64,000 bases of DNA from Pseudoalteromonas sp. CO133X. Its GTDB lineage: Bacteria > Pseudomonadota > Gammaproteobacteria > Enterobacterales > Alteromonadaceae. Numbering within the stretch: the stretch's first letter is position 1; every line of letters begins with the position of its first letter. Below are positions 22,167 through 32,824 of the stretch, piece by piece. The stretch spans positions 62,001 through 126,000 of the forward strand of contig SGPE01000029.1 in assembly GCA_004208945.1 (NCBI GenBank). Direction: 5' to 3'. The notes beneath the pieces are model-generated. The model was not told the DNA's origin. It searched no databases and worked only from the letters and a program-made list of their open reading frames with translations. The translations under genes were made by a program, and so were the position numbers.

Positions 22167-22580
22167 ATGCAAGCGAATGTAAAATGGGTAGAAGGTGACA
22201 CTTTTATTGGCCTTTCAAACTCAGGCCACAATGTAGTATTTGATGCGGGTAGTGATAGTGCTGCACCAAGCCCAATGGAAATGGTGCTGATGTCAGCGGG
22301 CTGTTGCTCATCTGTTGATGTAGTAAGCATTCTTAAAAAAGCCAAACAGTCGTTTAGTGATGTACAAGTAAAGTTAACTGCTGAGCGTGCTGAGTCAGCT
22401 CCTCGCGTGTTTACTAAGATTAATCTACACTTTGTGGTTACTGGCGATAATGTCTCTGAAAAACACCTCGCCCGTGCTGTTCAACTGTCTGCTGAAAAGT
22501 ATTGTTCGGTAGCCTTAATGCTTGATAAAACAGTAGAAATCACTCACAGCCATGAAGTTGTGCAAGAACAGGTAAAATAA
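22167..22580 (+). CDS. OsmC family protein (YhfA-like)
   Basis: A 137-aa OsmC/Ohr-fold protein; members are often thiol peroxidases using two cysteines. Visible are SPMEMVLMSAGCCSSVDVVSILKKAK with the first Cys (and a neighbouring Cys) and EKYCSVALMLDKTVEI with the second. The match in length and order is to YhfA of E. coli, whose physiological substrate is unknown. Precedes speD by about 90 bases. Confidence 0.88.
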   Translation: MQANVKWVEGDTFIGLSNSGHNVVFDAGSDSAAPSPMEMVLMSAGCCSSVDVVSILKKAKQSFSDVQVKLTAERAESAPRVFTKINLHFVVTGDNVSEKHLARAVQLSAEKYCSVALMLDKTVEITHSHEVVQEQVK

Positions 22581-22668
22581 CGCTTTTTCCGAGCAGAAAA
22601 TTCGTATAAAATCCGCGAACTTTTATTTCTGCTGGTGCAGGTTTCACTCGTTTTAAGGTTGGTTTAGC

Positions 22669-23481
22669 ATGAATAAACCCTTCGATAAAATTAAGCTTCA
22701 TGGCTTTAATAACTTAACTAAGAGCTTAAGCTTTAGTATTTACGATATTTGTTACGCAAAGACGGAACAACAACGTAAAGAATACATTGAATATATCGAC
22801 GAACAGTACAGTGCTGATCGCCTTACCGATATTTTAGGTGAAGTTGTGGATATTATTGGTGCAAACATTTTGAATGTTTCTCGCCAAGATTATGATCCGC
22901 AAGGTGCCAGTGTAACTATTTTGATTTCTGAAGAGCCAATTGAGCAACAAACAACGTATGACGTTGATGAAGCCCCAGGTCCTCTTCCTGAAACGGTTGT
23001 AGCACACTTAGATAAGAGCCACATCTGTGTTCATACATACCCAGAAGCTCACCCTGATGACGGTATTTGTACGTTCCGTGCCGATATCGAAGTATCAACC
23101 TGTGGCATTATTTCGCCATTAAAAGCGTTAAACTTCTTAATCCACAGCCTAGAGTCTGATGTTGTAACAATTGACTACCGTGTACGTGGTTTTACCCGTG
23201 ACGTAGATGGCGTTAAGCATTATATCGACCACGCGATTAACTCAATTCAGAACTACATGACTGAAGATACAAAAGAAGCGTACCAAATGATGGACGTAAA
23301 CGTGTATCAAGAGAACTTGTTCCACACTAAGATGATGTTAAAAGAAACTGACTTGAATACTTATTTATTCGGGGTTTCTACAGCCGATCTTTCTGAAGAA
23401 GAAGAAGAAGTTATCTATTCTAAATTAACCCGTGAGATGCAAGAAATCTTCTACGGTCGTAATTTACCTGATACAGAGTAA
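22669..23481 (+). CDS. speD: S-adenosylmethionine decarboxylase proenzyme
   Basis: Makes decarboxylated SAM, the aminopropyl donor for spermidine. It is the long E. coli-type SpeD (270 aa). Self-cleavage is expected between Lys116 and Ser117 in [14 protein letters not shown], which gives the pyruvoyl group at the new N-terminus of the alpha chain. [20 protein letters not shown] and [10 protein letters not shown] are also diagnostic. Ended by a strong terminator. Confidence 0.96.
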   Translation: MNKPFDKIKLHGFNNLTKSLSFSIYDICYAKTEQQRKEYIEYIDEQYSADRLTDILGEVVDIIGANILNVSRQDYDPQGASVTILISEEPIEQQTTYDVDEAPGPLPETVVAHLDKSHICVHTYPEAHPDDGICTFRADIEVSTCGIISPLKALNFLIHSLESDVVTIDYRVRGFTRDVDGVKHYIDHAINSIQNYMTEDTKEAYQMMDVNVYQENLFHTKMMLKETDLNTYLFGVSTADLSEEEEEVIYSKLTREMQEIFYGRNLPDTE

Positions 23482-23500
23482 GTTACAGGAAGAATTAAAA

Positions 23501-23537
23501 AACGGCGTATAAGTTAGCTTATACGCCGTTTTTTTAT
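23501..23537 (+). terminator. Intrinsic terminator of speD
   Basis: AACGGCGTATAAG (23501-23513) pairs with CTTATACGCCGTT (23518-23530), then a T run. Confidence 0.92.
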
Positions 23538-23613
23538 GCTTCTAATAGAGCACTGAATTGACTGCGCTTTTAAGGACTTATATGCTGATAAAAAGCCTCT
23601 GTTAAGGACAACT

Positions 23614-25122
23614 ATGACAGTTAATCTCTCTCATTCTGTATTTCTTGCAGAGCAAGTCCGCAAAAATGAAGGGCTTGCTGCTACAACAAGCGCAGTAACT
23701 CTTTATGAATTGATGGAACGCGCAGGAAAGGCCGTTTTTGACCATACGTGTGCTTACTTTCCTAATGCTAGCAGGTACGTGGTATTAGTCGGTGTGGGTA
23801 ATAACGCCGGTGATGGCTATGTGGTTGCCCGATTAGCAAAACAAGCGGGTAAGCAGGTGACAGTGATCGCCGCCTTGCCTGACAAGCCATTAAAAGGCGA
23901 TGCACTCACTGCTCAACAAGCGTGGTTTGATGCTGGTGGTACAATTACGAAGAGTTTAAGCGCATTCGATCAAGCCGATGTCATCGTTGATGGTTTACTT
24001 GGTACGGGTATTCAAAACGAAGTTCGCACGTCGTTTAGTCAACTTATTCAATTAGCAAATAGTAGCCGTGCCCCAATAATTGCGATAGACCTACCCTCGG
24101 GTATTCATGCTGATACTGGCTCAGTGTTAGGTGTCGCGATTAACGCCTTTGTTACTGTTACCTTTGTTGGGATTAAGCAAGGCCTTGTTACGGGGCAAGG
24201 AAGAGCACAAGCAGGCGTATGTGAATTTACCGACCTAGGTATTGGTGAGGCCTTTTTAAAGCTTACAGAGCCAACGGCAGCGCTTATTAGCTATCAAAAT
24301 TCCGATGCACTGCCTGCCAGAGAGAACAATAGTCATAAAACAAGTCATGGCAAATTACTATGTGTCGGTGGTAATACGGGTACTGCAGGAGCAATTCGTT
24401 TAACAGCAGAAGCAGCTCTGCGTACCGGTGCGGGTATGGTTAAAGTGTTCACGCATTCAGAATCTGTGCTTAGTGTGAGTATTGGCAGGCCAGAGCTGAT
24501 GGTGAGTGCAGCAAACTTAACCGCTGCACTTGAGTGGGCAAGTTGTATAGCAATAGGCCCAGGACTTGGTTTGGATACTTGGTCAGAAGAGGTCTTTGAA
24601 ACGGTTATGCAGTATTGTTTTACGCATAACAAACCTTTGGTAATCGATGCAGATGCACTGACATTGTTGGCTCAGCACGCCTCTTCATTTCCAATTGTCA
24701 ATTCGGTGATCACTCCACACCCTGGTGAAGCTGCCCGCTTACTTAACTGTAAAGCAAGTGATGTTGAAGCAAATCGCTTTGCTGCGGTAAGTGAGCTTGC
24801 ACATAGCTACACAACAACCTGTGTTCTAAAAGGTGCAGGAACCTTAATGGCTAACAAAAACCAAGTATGGGTGTGTACCGATGGTAACCCAGCACTTGCT
24901 GTTGGTGGCAGTGGTGATGTTCTGACTGGCATTATTGCAGGGCTGCTTGCACAAGGGATTAATACAACGCAAGCGGCCACTTTAGGTGTTACCTTACACG
25001 CAAAAGCGGGTGATATTTTAGCAAAGGCTGAAGGAGAGCGTGGAATGTTACCCAGTGACTTATTTAGCGTTGTAAGGCAGTTGATTAAGGAATTGGCGAG
25101 CAATGACAAGTGTAGCAGGTGA
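23614..25122 (+). CDS. nnr: Bifunctional NAD(P)H-hydrate epimerase / ADP-dependent NAD(P)H-hydrate dehydratase
   Basis: Repairs damaged NAD(P)HX. The N-terminal half (to about residue 215) is the YjeF_N epimerase with GVGNNAGDGYVVAR and DGLLGTG; the C-terminal half is the ribokinase-like dehydratase with VGGNTGTAGAIRL, VIDADALTLL, TPHPGEAARLL and GGSGDVLTGIIAGLLAQG. 502 aa, normal for the fused enzyme. In many gammaproteobacteria nnr is next to tsaE; here 12 kb separates them. The 3' end faces the response regulator gene. Confidence 0.95.
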   Translation: MTVNLSHSVFLAEQVRKNEGLAATTSAVTLYELMERAGKAVFDHTCAYFPNASRYVVLVGVGNNAGDGYVVARLAKQAGKQVTVIAALPDKPLKGDALTAQQAWFDAGGTITKSLSAFDQADVIVDGLLGTGIQNEVRTSFSQLIQLANSSRAPIIAIDLPSGIHADTGSVLGVAINAFVTVTFVGIKQGLVTGQGRAQAGVCEFTDLGIGEAFLKLTEPTAALISYQNSDALPARENNSHKTSHGKLLCVGGNTGTAGAIRLTAEAALRTGAGMVKVFTHSESVLSVSIGRPELMVSAANLTAALEWASCIAIGPGLGLDTWSEEVFETVMQYCFTHNKPLVIDADALTLLAQHASSFPIVNSVITPHPGEAARLLNCKASDVEANRFAAVSELAHSYTTTCVLKGAGTLMANKNQVWVCTDGNPALAVGGSGDVLTGIIAGLLAQGINTTQAATLGVTLHAKAGDILAKAEGERGMLPSDLFSVVRQLIKELASNDKCSR

Positions 25123-25140
25123 GCCAAAAAAGTTTTCGGC

Positions 25141-25590
25141 TCAGTCTAACACAATCCTAGCTTGAACAAGCCAATATTGAGTTAACATTTTCATTGATTC
25201 AACTAAATCAAAATAACTAGATGGTTTGGTCATGAAAGCATTCGTACCTAAGCTGTAACATTGCTTAATATCAATTTCTGAGTCAGAGGTTGTAAAAATA
25301 ATAATCGGAATATGACGATAACGCTCTGATTTTTTTAGCTCAACTAATGCTTCCTTTCCGCCCTTTCTTGGCATGTTTAAATCTAATAAAATAAGACTTG
25401 GTAAAATTTTATTTTTATCAAGTGACTCAAGTAATTGCATGCCGTCATCGACAAATTGAATTTTATTTTCGTCGACATTGTTTTCAACAAGGGCATCACG
25501 GATGAGCTCTTGATCATCAAGATCATCATCAGCAACTAAAATATAGCTCACAGAGCGTAATTTTTTAGTAAATAATTTGTCGTTAAACAT
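25141..25590 (-). CDS. Single-domain response regulator (CheY-like, phytochrome-associated type)
   Basis: 149 aa, receiver domain only. The acidic pocket is Asp21-Asp23 with the phosphoacceptor Asp70 in LILLDLNMPRKGG, Thr100/101 and Lys122 in FMTKPSS. The RKGGKEALVELK and YSLGTNAFMTKP stretches are typical of Rcp1-like regulators encoded with bacteriophytochromes. It has no output domain, so it must act through a partner protein. It is the probable phosphate acceptor of the BphP kinase encoded 1 kb away on the same strand. Confidence 0.9.
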   Translation of the reverse strand: MFNDKLFTKKLRSVSYILVADDDLDDQELIRDALVENNVDENKIQFVDDGMQLLESLDKNKILPSLILLDLNMPRKGGKEALVELKKSERYRHIPIIIFTTSDSEIDIKQCYSLGTNAFMTKPSSYFDLVESMKMLTQYWLVQARIVLD

Positions 25591-25683
25591 TGGAAACCCC
25601 TGAATTTATAGAATGTGGCTTATCTGTGTTATGTAGCTACTTTTTCATAAAAAACAACAAATTAAATAATTAGTTACTCGAGT

Positions 25684-25724
25684 AGTATATACTTTAGCTA
25701 AGCAAGTGTTATATTAACTTGCTT
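25684..25724. promoter_or_regulatory. Operator-like repeats between the response regulator and the HTH/S24 regulator
   Basis: The palindrome AGTATATACT (25684-25693, within AGTATATACTTTAG) is followed by an inverted repeat AAGCAAGT (25700-25707) / ACTTGCTT (25717-25724) with a 9-base spacer. The same 10-base palindrome in a near-identical context occurs upstream of the heme oxygenase gene at 29552. The TATACT core may also serve as a -10 box, so a role as a regulator site is inference. Confidence 0.45.
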
Positions 25725-25761
25725 ATACCTATAATACAAACATAAGTTTATTAATAACGCG

Positions 25762-26520
25762 ATGATATTAAATAACACTAGTACAAATAGAGTGACAGCT
25801 CTACGCGAAAAATTGAACCTTTCTCAACAAGAGTTTGCGGATAAAATAGGCATAACTCAAGGTGCTTTATCGCAATTAGAATCTGGCAAGTCGACCTTAT
25901 CTCTCAGTACGATTACTAAAATCAGCCAAGTGTTTAATGTTGACTGCAATTGGCTTATTTTGGGGATAGAGGGGTATGATGATTCGCATTTTCAGAGCTA
26001 TCAAAAAGTCTTAGAGACTTCATTCATTCCACTTGTAAAGGAAGAGGCTCATGCTGGTTATATAGATCAATGCAATGATGAAGGTTACATCAAAACCTTA
26101 GATGTCTATAAAATTCCAGGATTTGAAAATGGTAACTATCGACTCTTTGAAGTAGAAGGCGACAGCATGTTACCCACTATTCGCCCGAGAGAAACGGTTA
26201 TCACTGAGCAAGTTAAAGATATCACACAGTTAGAAAACGGTTCTGTTTGCGTTGTTGTCACTAAGGATGGCATTGTTGCTAAGCGCCTTTTCCGTCATGA
26301 CACAAATCCTGTCAGTTACTTATTTAAGAGTGATAACCCTGAATACAAAACATACTCTATTCAGGGAGATGATATTTTAGAGATCTGGCATGTTAAGGCA
26401 AAGATAAGCTCAATAACTGATCAGGAATCATATATTCAAAATCAGCGTTTTCAGTCCATTGAAAATGAAATTAGACAACTAAAAGAGCATATTAGTAGAG
26501 TTTTACCGCCACAAACGTAG
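25762..26520 (+). CDS. XRE-family HTH regulator with S24 (LexA/CI-like) C-terminal domain
   Basis: A 252-aa repressor-type protein. The N-terminal HTH is LNLSQQEFADKIGITQGALSQLESGK. The C-terminal S24 fold has Ser135 in VEGDSMLPT and Lys174 in GIVAKRLFR, a plausible Ser-Lys dyad, and Ala98-Gly99 (EEAHAGY) at the place of the LexA cleavage site. Autocleavage is therefore possible but not shown. The last 30 residues look like a coiled coil. It sits inside the phytochrome cluster, convergent with bphP and divergent from the response regulator, which suggests that it controls the light locus. Confidence 0.87.
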   Translation: MILNNTSTNRVTALREKLNLSQQEFADKIGITQGALSQLESGKSTLSLSTITKISQVFNVDCNWLILGIEGYDDSHFQSYQKVLETSFIPLVKEEAHAGYIDQCNDEGYIKTLDVYKIPGFENGNYRLFEVEGDSMLPTIRPRETVITEQVKDITQLENGSVCVVVTKDGIVAKRLFRHDTNPVSYLFKSDNPEYKTYSIQGDDILEIWHVKAKISSITDQESYIQNQRFQSIENEIRQLKEHISRVLPPQT

Positions 26521-26528
26521 CGGTAAAA
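26501..26528. terminator. Hairpin at the junction of convergent S24 regulator and bphP genes
   Basis: TTTTACCGC (26501-26509) and GCGGTAAAA (26520-26528) flank a 10-base loop and overlap the regulator stop codon. No long T run follows on either strand, so it is only a possible bidirectional terminator. Confidence 0.4.
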
Positions 26529-26530
26529 TA

Positions 26531-28873
26531 CTAAAGTTGAGTTAACTCTACTTCTCTTAGCGGCAAAGTAACGTAAAATTGCGCGCCTTCATTGATACTC
26601 GCTTGTGCTGTAATTGAGCCATAATGGCGTTCAACTATTTTCTTACAAATTGCTAAGCCTAGGCCTGTTCCTTCGTAGGCATGTTTAGAGTGAACCCGTT
26701 CAAAAAGGTTAAATATTCTGTCTTTAAACTCGCTATTGAAGCCGATTCCGTTATCAATGACAGCGATAACAATATGCTCGTCTGTTCGCTCAACTGACTT
26801 AATTTCTATAATGGGTGGTTGATTTGGATGGCTAAATTTAAGTGCATTGAGAATTAAGTTTTGAAACAAGCGCTGGATTTGTCGTTTGTCGCCATAAATC
26901 TCACCCACCTCTTCGATGTGAAACACCGCTGATTTGTCAGCTATAATTAGCTCAAGATCATCAAGAATATCATCAAAAATATCTTGTGCTAAAAAGCGAC
27001 GAAAATCTTCACCTTTTCGATTGATCCTAGAAAAGCTCAATACTCCTTTGATGAGTTTTTGCATTCTTTCAGCAGAGTCCATCATGCGTGAGATATACGA
27101 CGCGTTTCTTTCTCCAATCTGCTCTTTAGAATTTTGTAGGCGATCGCCGAACATTTGGATTTTACGTAACGGCTCCTGTAAATCATGAGATGCAACAAAA
27201 GCAAAACGTTCTAACTCTTTGTTAGACTCCTCCGCTTTTCGAAGTGCGATTTCAAGGTCAAGCTCGGCTTGTTGTCGGGTCAGTATTTCCGCTTTTAAAG
27301 CGACGGTTCGCTCATTCACTTTAGTTTCTAACACGTTGTTTAGCTTTTTAAGTCGCTCTGATTTTTCGATTACATGATTAATCAAATGATTGCGAAACTT
27401 TAACGCGCAAGAGATTTCGTTGGCTTTCCAAGGAGTGCACTTATTGCGAACATTTTCTTGCCATAAACGGAACGAGCTGCGAGGCATCAAGCGGTGACTA
27501 CCGTCATCAAGAAACTCAATTATTTTTTCGGGTTTCCCTCCCCAATTCTTTGTTTCAATGACCTCTTTACGAAACCACATAATAAATAGGTTTTCATTCG
27601 TAGAGATGGGCATAGCAAGTACGCCACTTGCTACATTAGCAAACTTATTAAAGTCAGCATGCTCATTAGATAAATGATGATTATGATAAAGTAACTCATC
27701 TTCTAGATGGTGTTCTTTTATCCATTCAAACAAATCATTAATATCATCGTTTGCGGGCACATCACCAAAACTTTCAATATCTTTTTCTAGTCGCCATGCA
27801 ACGCCATCTGCGTTTAGCATGCTAAGCAGAGCAGGGGCCTGTTTGCGTAAACCATCAATAAAAAAGACCTCTTCAGACATATGCTCTGCTATTTCTGCAC
27901 TGATTGAAGTGGCATTGGCCTCTTGGATTGCTTCAACTGACTGTGTTTTCAGTGAGATAATATAAGAAAGCATCAAGCCCATATATTGCGCAACTTGTCG
28001 TGCTTCAAATGGAACAACATGACTTGAATAATGGTGGCAAGCAATCAGTCCCCATAATTTACCGGCAATAATAATACTGATGGACATTGATGCCTTAACC
28101 CCCATGTTGCGCAAGTATTGGCAATGGATAGGGGATACACTTCTTATTATACACGTGCTTAAATCTATCGGTTTATCTTGCGGGTAGATAGGGGATACCT
28201 CAGCATCTACATCGGCAAGTAACCTAATAGGATTACGCAAATATAAAGCGCGCGCTTGCTTAGGAATATCTGACTCGGGAAAATGTTGGTGTAAAAATGA
28301 GTTTAGCTCATCTTTTTTGGCTTCTGCCACGACCTGACCATTATATTCATGGTCAAACTGATAGAGCATCACGCGATCAAAGCCGGTTAAGTTGCGAACC
28401 TCTTTTACCGCCGTGTCGTATGATGAGCTTAGCTCTTTTGAATCCGCAATCAAATGAAGTGATTGTTTCATCAAATAATTCATAGGGTCGAAACTTGAGT
28501 GCTCTTTCTTTTTATTAAACTCAAGCTCAATAAGTAGGTATTCATCGTTACGAGAAATAGCGCCTTTAATCGAGGTATCGGGCGATATTCCTTTTATCTC
28601 AATATTAAGAGGATTAATTGCATGAAAGTCTTTTTCAGCTTTATTTTTCTCGATAATGTCGGCTGTATTTGCTGCAAACACATCACTGATATGTGAGCCC
28701 AGTAAGCGCTCTTTTTGTGTGTTTAAAAGTGCTAAAATGTTTTCGCTGAAATAGCATACTTTGAGTGTTTGAGGGTCAACAACAAGCAAGTAGCCATGCG
28801 GTTGAATAGAGCCTGGAATATGAATGGGTTCTTTATGGCAATTATCTAATGAGACTTCAAACTTATTGCTCAA
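26531..28873 (-). CDS. bphP: Bacteriophytochrome histidine kinase
   Basis: Red/far-red photoreceptor kinase, 780 aa. Order: short N-terminal extension with the biliverdin-binding Cys12, PAS (EPIHIPGSIQPHG), GAF with DIP (202-204), His250 and His280, PHY with the PRSSF tongue motif (464-468), a coiled-coil linker (about 500-555), HisKA with phospho-acceptor His563 (FVASHDLQEP), and HATPase_c (DNGIGF, GTGLGLAICKK). All chromophore and kinase residues I can check are present. It overlaps the upstream heme oxygenase gene by 4 bases (translational coupling), so chromophore supply and receptor are made together. Confidence 0.96.
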   Translation of the reverse strand: MSNKFEVSLDNCHKEPIHIPGSIQPHGYLLVVDPQTLKVCYFSENILALLNTQKERLLGSHISDVFAANTADIIEKNKAEKDFHAINPLNIEIKGISPDTSIKGAISRNDEYLLIELEFNKKKEHSSFDPMNYLMKQSLHLIADSKELSSSYDTAVKEVRNLTGFDRVMLYQFDHEYNGQVVAEAKKDELNSFLHQHFPESDIPKQARALYLRNPIRLLADVDAEVSPIYPQDKPIDLSTCIIRSVSPIHCQYLRNMGVKASMSISIIIAGKLWGLIACHHYSSHVVPFEARQVAQYMGLMLSYIISLKTQSVEAIQEANATSISAEIAEHMSEEVFFIDGLRKQAPALLSMLNADGVAWRLEKDIESFGDVPANDDINDLFEWIKEHHLEDELLYHNHHLSNEHADFNKFANVASGVLAMPISTNENLFIMWFRKEVIETKNWGGKPEKIIEFLDDGSHRLMPRSSFRLWQENVRNKCTPWKANEISCALKFRNHLINHVIEKSERLKKLNNVLETKVNERTVALKAEILTRQQAELDLEIALRKAEESNKELERFAFVASHDLQEPLRKIQMFGDRLQNSKEQIGERNASYISRMMDSAERMQKLIKGVLSFSRINRKGEDFRRFLAQDIFDDILDDLELIIADKSAVFHIEEVGEIYGDKRQIQRLFQNLILNALKFSHPNQPPIIEIKSVERTDEHIVIAVIDNGIGFNSEFKDRIFNLFERVHSKHAYEGTGLGLAICKKIVERHYGSITAQASINEGAQFYVTLPLREVELTQL

Positions 28874-29505
28874 TTTATATCTCCAAGTGATTGAGAGATT
28901 ACGCTAAATGCGGTGTTCGCTCCCAATAAAATATCATCAGCCGAATTTGGATTATGGTTATGATACTGTTTTAGTGCTTGTATATATTGAGCCCACTTTT
29001 CACCCCTAAGATCGCCATAACTATAAAAAAAGCGGATCCCTTCAAGCTCATTTATCCAACTGTGCTTTTTAAGCGCTTTAAATATGTGACCTCCACCCAT
29101 AGTGGCACCCTCCATTACATACATCATTCCAAATGCTTGTGATACGTTATGGATATTATTTAGATCAACGTGCTTGTTTGAATTAGCAGGTGGGGCTTTT
29201 TGGGATGCCTGTAAATAAGCAATATCTTGCTTTAACCATTCAAGCTTACTGCGGCCAACAAGCAGTTGCTGGGTGGCACCATAAGCTGATACAGAGTGCT
29301 CCATTATTGAATAGCTATTACGCATCGCGATTAAAATGTTTAAATACGATTGCTGCGTCATATTTTTATCGAACAATACCGCACCGAGTTGTTTTTCTAC
29401 GCGAGAGTGAAGCGGGTCGGTACTCTTTTTTATAAAAGTATGAATATTACTTTGACTGCTATCCTTAGTATTTATATCGGTGGCGTGTAATACAGCTGAA
29501 TCCAT
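28870..29505 (-). CDS. bphO: Heme oxygenase, biliverdin-producing (BphO type)
   Basis: 211-aa all-helical heme oxygenase that opens heme to biliverdin, the phytochrome chromophore. The proximal heme ligand is probably His33 in TDPLHSRVEKQLG; the distal helix is FGMMYVMEGATMGGGHIF. First gene of the bphO-bphP unit, coupled to bphP by an overlapping stop/start. A possible promoter on the minus strand reads TTTACA-N16-TATACT, overlapping the palindrome at 29552. Confidence 0.93.
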   Translation of the reverse strand: MDSAVLHATDINTKDSSQSNIHTFIKKSTDPLHSRVEKQLGAVLFDKNMTQQSYLNILIAMRNSYSIMEHSVSAYGATQQLLVGRSKLEWLKQDIAYLQASQKAPPANSNKHVDLNNIHNVSQAFGMMYVMEGATMGGGHIFKALKKHSWINELEGIRFFYSYGDLRGEKWAQYIQALKQYHNHNPNSADDILLGANTAFSVISQSLGDIN

Positions 29506-29551
29506 TATTATCCTGAAGGCTTTTTTAGTGCATGTGTGACGTACTTTGACC

Positions 29552-29573
29552 AGTATATACTTAGGTACAAGTA
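29552..29573. promoter_or_regulatory. Palindromic motif shared with the 25.7 kb regulator region, over the bphO promoter
   Basis: AGTATATACTTAGG (29552-29565) repeats the motif seen at 25684 (AGTATATACTTTAG), and TACTT...AAGTA forms a second small dyad (29558-29573). It lies 47 bases before the bphO start and covers a possible TATACT -10 box, a position suited to repression. Confidence 0.42.
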
Positions 29574-29685
29574 TGTAAAATAGAAATTTAAGACTTTAGT
29601 AGGTGAGTGATAACTAAACTGTGTTTTTTAAATAACTTATTCCGCTAGTAAGTAACTATTTACTTTTAAACGATAAATCAAAAGC

Positions 29686-29712
29686 AAAAACCCAGCCGAA
29701 GCTGGGTTTTTA
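29686..29712 (-). terminator. Intrinsic terminator of groEL
   Basis: AAAAACCCAGC and GCTGGGTTTTT flank a 4-base CGAA/TTCG loop just past the groEL stop; the T run is on the minus strand. Confidence 0.9.
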
Positions 29713-29740
29713 AAGCAAAGAGCTTAGGAAGGGATGTTTA

Positions 29741-31438
<1,698 letters not shown>

Positions 31439-31726
31439 TTAGCCTACAATGCCTAGAATGTTGTCTTCACGCATGATCAGGTACTCTTGACCTTCGATCT
31501 TTTCAGTTTTTTCAACGTATGAGCCGAATAGCACTGTGTCACCAGCTTTTACTTCTAGAGCTCTTACTTCACCGTTGTCTAAAATACGGCCATTACCAAC
31601 AGCGATTACTTCTCCGCGCGTTGATTTTTCAGCTGCAGAGCCAGTTAATACAATACCGCCAGCAGACTTAGTTTCTTCTTCTAGACGCTTAACGATGACG
31701 CGATCATGTAAAGGGCGAATGTTCAT
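31439..31726 (-). CDS. groS: Co-chaperonin GroES
   Basis: 95-aa lid of the chaperonin. [18 protein letters not shown] and the mobile-loop region [17 protein letters not shown] are diagnostic. First gene of the groSL operon, with a heat-shock promoter upstream. Confidence 0.99.
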   Translation of the reverse strand: MNIRPLHDRVIVKRLEEETKSAGGIVLTGSAAEKSTRGEVIAVGNGRILDNGEVRALEVKAGDTVLFGSYVEKTEKIEGQEYLIMREDNILGIVG

Positions 31727-31820
31727 TTATTTAGTTCTCCTAACAGTTTCTGAACAGTACAGAAAAAATCGTGTGTTTTGCATGGGAGGTTGAGCTACCC
31801 GATGCATTTCATTGCCTTCA

Positions 31821-31849
31821 ATAATGGGGGTGGCTTAAAAAAATCCAAG
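31821..31849 (-). promoter_or_regulatory. Sigma-32 (heat-shock) type promoter of groSL
   Basis: On the minus strand CTTGGA (31849-31844) and CCCCATTAT (31829-31821) are separated by 14 bases, matching the sigma-32 consensus CTTGAA-N13-15-CCCCATnT. It ends about 95 bases before groS. Confidence 0.75.
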
Positions 31850-31867
31850 TATAAAAATTAAAAAATT

Positions 31868-32344
31868 TTAATCTTTTCTTTCATACTCACCATCAATCGT
31901 TGTTGGTTGGTGAGTGGGCTCTTCATGTTGTGGGGTTTTGCTATGGTATTGAAAGTGAGCAGAGCTGTGATTTGCTTGTGAACTCATACGCACCGTTGCT
32001 TGACTAGCAAGGCTTGCAGCAAGCTTGTTACGAATCGCAGGTGTTAGCAATAAAAAGCCAAAAACATCAGTCATAATGCCTGGTGTAACGAGTAAAACAC
32101 CGGCAATAATCACACATAACCCTGTAAATAACTCTTTTGCTGGCATTTGCCCTTGTGCCATCTGTAATTGCACGCTTTGAATGGCACCTATACCTTGTTG
32201 CTTCACTAATTTCGCGCCAACTATGGCGGTCACAATTACAAGTGCTATGGTGGCAAAGCCGCCGATCACTTCACTCACTTGGATGAGTAAAGCAATCTCC
32301 ACGATGGGCACTAAAATAAATAATAAAAACAAAAATCTAAACAT
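31868..32344 (-). CDS. fxsA: FxsA family membrane protein
   Basis: Small inner-membrane protein, 158 aa, whose overproduction in E. coli relieves exclusion of phage T7 by F. MFRFLFLLFILVPIVEIALLIQV is the first membrane segment; GAIVGAKLVKQQG-like and GVLLVTPGIMTDVFGFLLLTP segments follow, then a polar, His-rich tail. I start at 32344, the ATG giving the family N-terminus, not 21 bases upstream. The order fxsA-groS-groL is conserved with E. coli. Confidence 0.9.
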   Translation of the reverse strand: MFRFLFLLFILVPIVEIALLIQVSEVIGGFATIALVIVTAIVGAKLVKQQGIGAIQSVQLQMAQGQMPAKELFTGLCVIIAGVLLVTPGIMTDVFGFLLLTPAIRNKLAASLASQATVRMSSQANHSSAHFQYHSKTPQHEEPTHQPTTIDGEYERKD

Positions 32345-32503
32345 AACACTCTCTAAAAATGCCACTCTTACGAGTCAATGAAATATAAATAAGGGTGAAC
32401 AGGTCTTTTTTCAAGGTGGAACCATGGATCACTGTCGCCGCTACACATTGTATCCGCTATCGGCTACTATGGTGCGACTCAAGTAATCAAATAAAGGTTC
32501 CTT

Positions 32504-32824
32504 ATGACAACGCATTTTCGACTTATTTTTACGACCTGCGCAAATGAAGCAGAGGCTCGTCAGTTAGCACAACATTTAGTGAAAGAGAAACTAGCTGCGT
32601 GTGTGAACATTTTGCCAACTGTTGAGTCCATTTACATGTGGGAAGGTGAGGTAACGAGTGAAACAGAAAGCAAGTTACTTATTAAAACTAAGTCAGAAAA
32701 AATGAATGAGGTGATCCAAACTATCAAAAAGTTGCATAGTTATGAGATACCTGAAATTCAGGTCGTTGATGTTGCTACAGGCAATTTAGCCTATTTTAAT
32801 TGGATGGATGAGGTACTCAGTTAA
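32504..32824 (+). CDS. cutA: Divalent-cation tolerance protein CutA
   Basis: 106-aa trimeric ferredoxin-like protein implicated in copper tolerance. ACVNILPTVESIYMWEGEV and SKLLIKTK are the family signatures. Its stop overlaps the dsbD start (TAATG), so the two are translationally coupled, as in many enterobacteria. Confidence 0.95.
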   Translation: MTTHFRLIFTTCANEAEARQLAQHLVKEKLAACVNILPTVESIYMWEGEVTSETESKLLIKTKSEKMNEVIQTIKKLHSYEIPEIQVVDVATGNLAYFNWMDEVLS

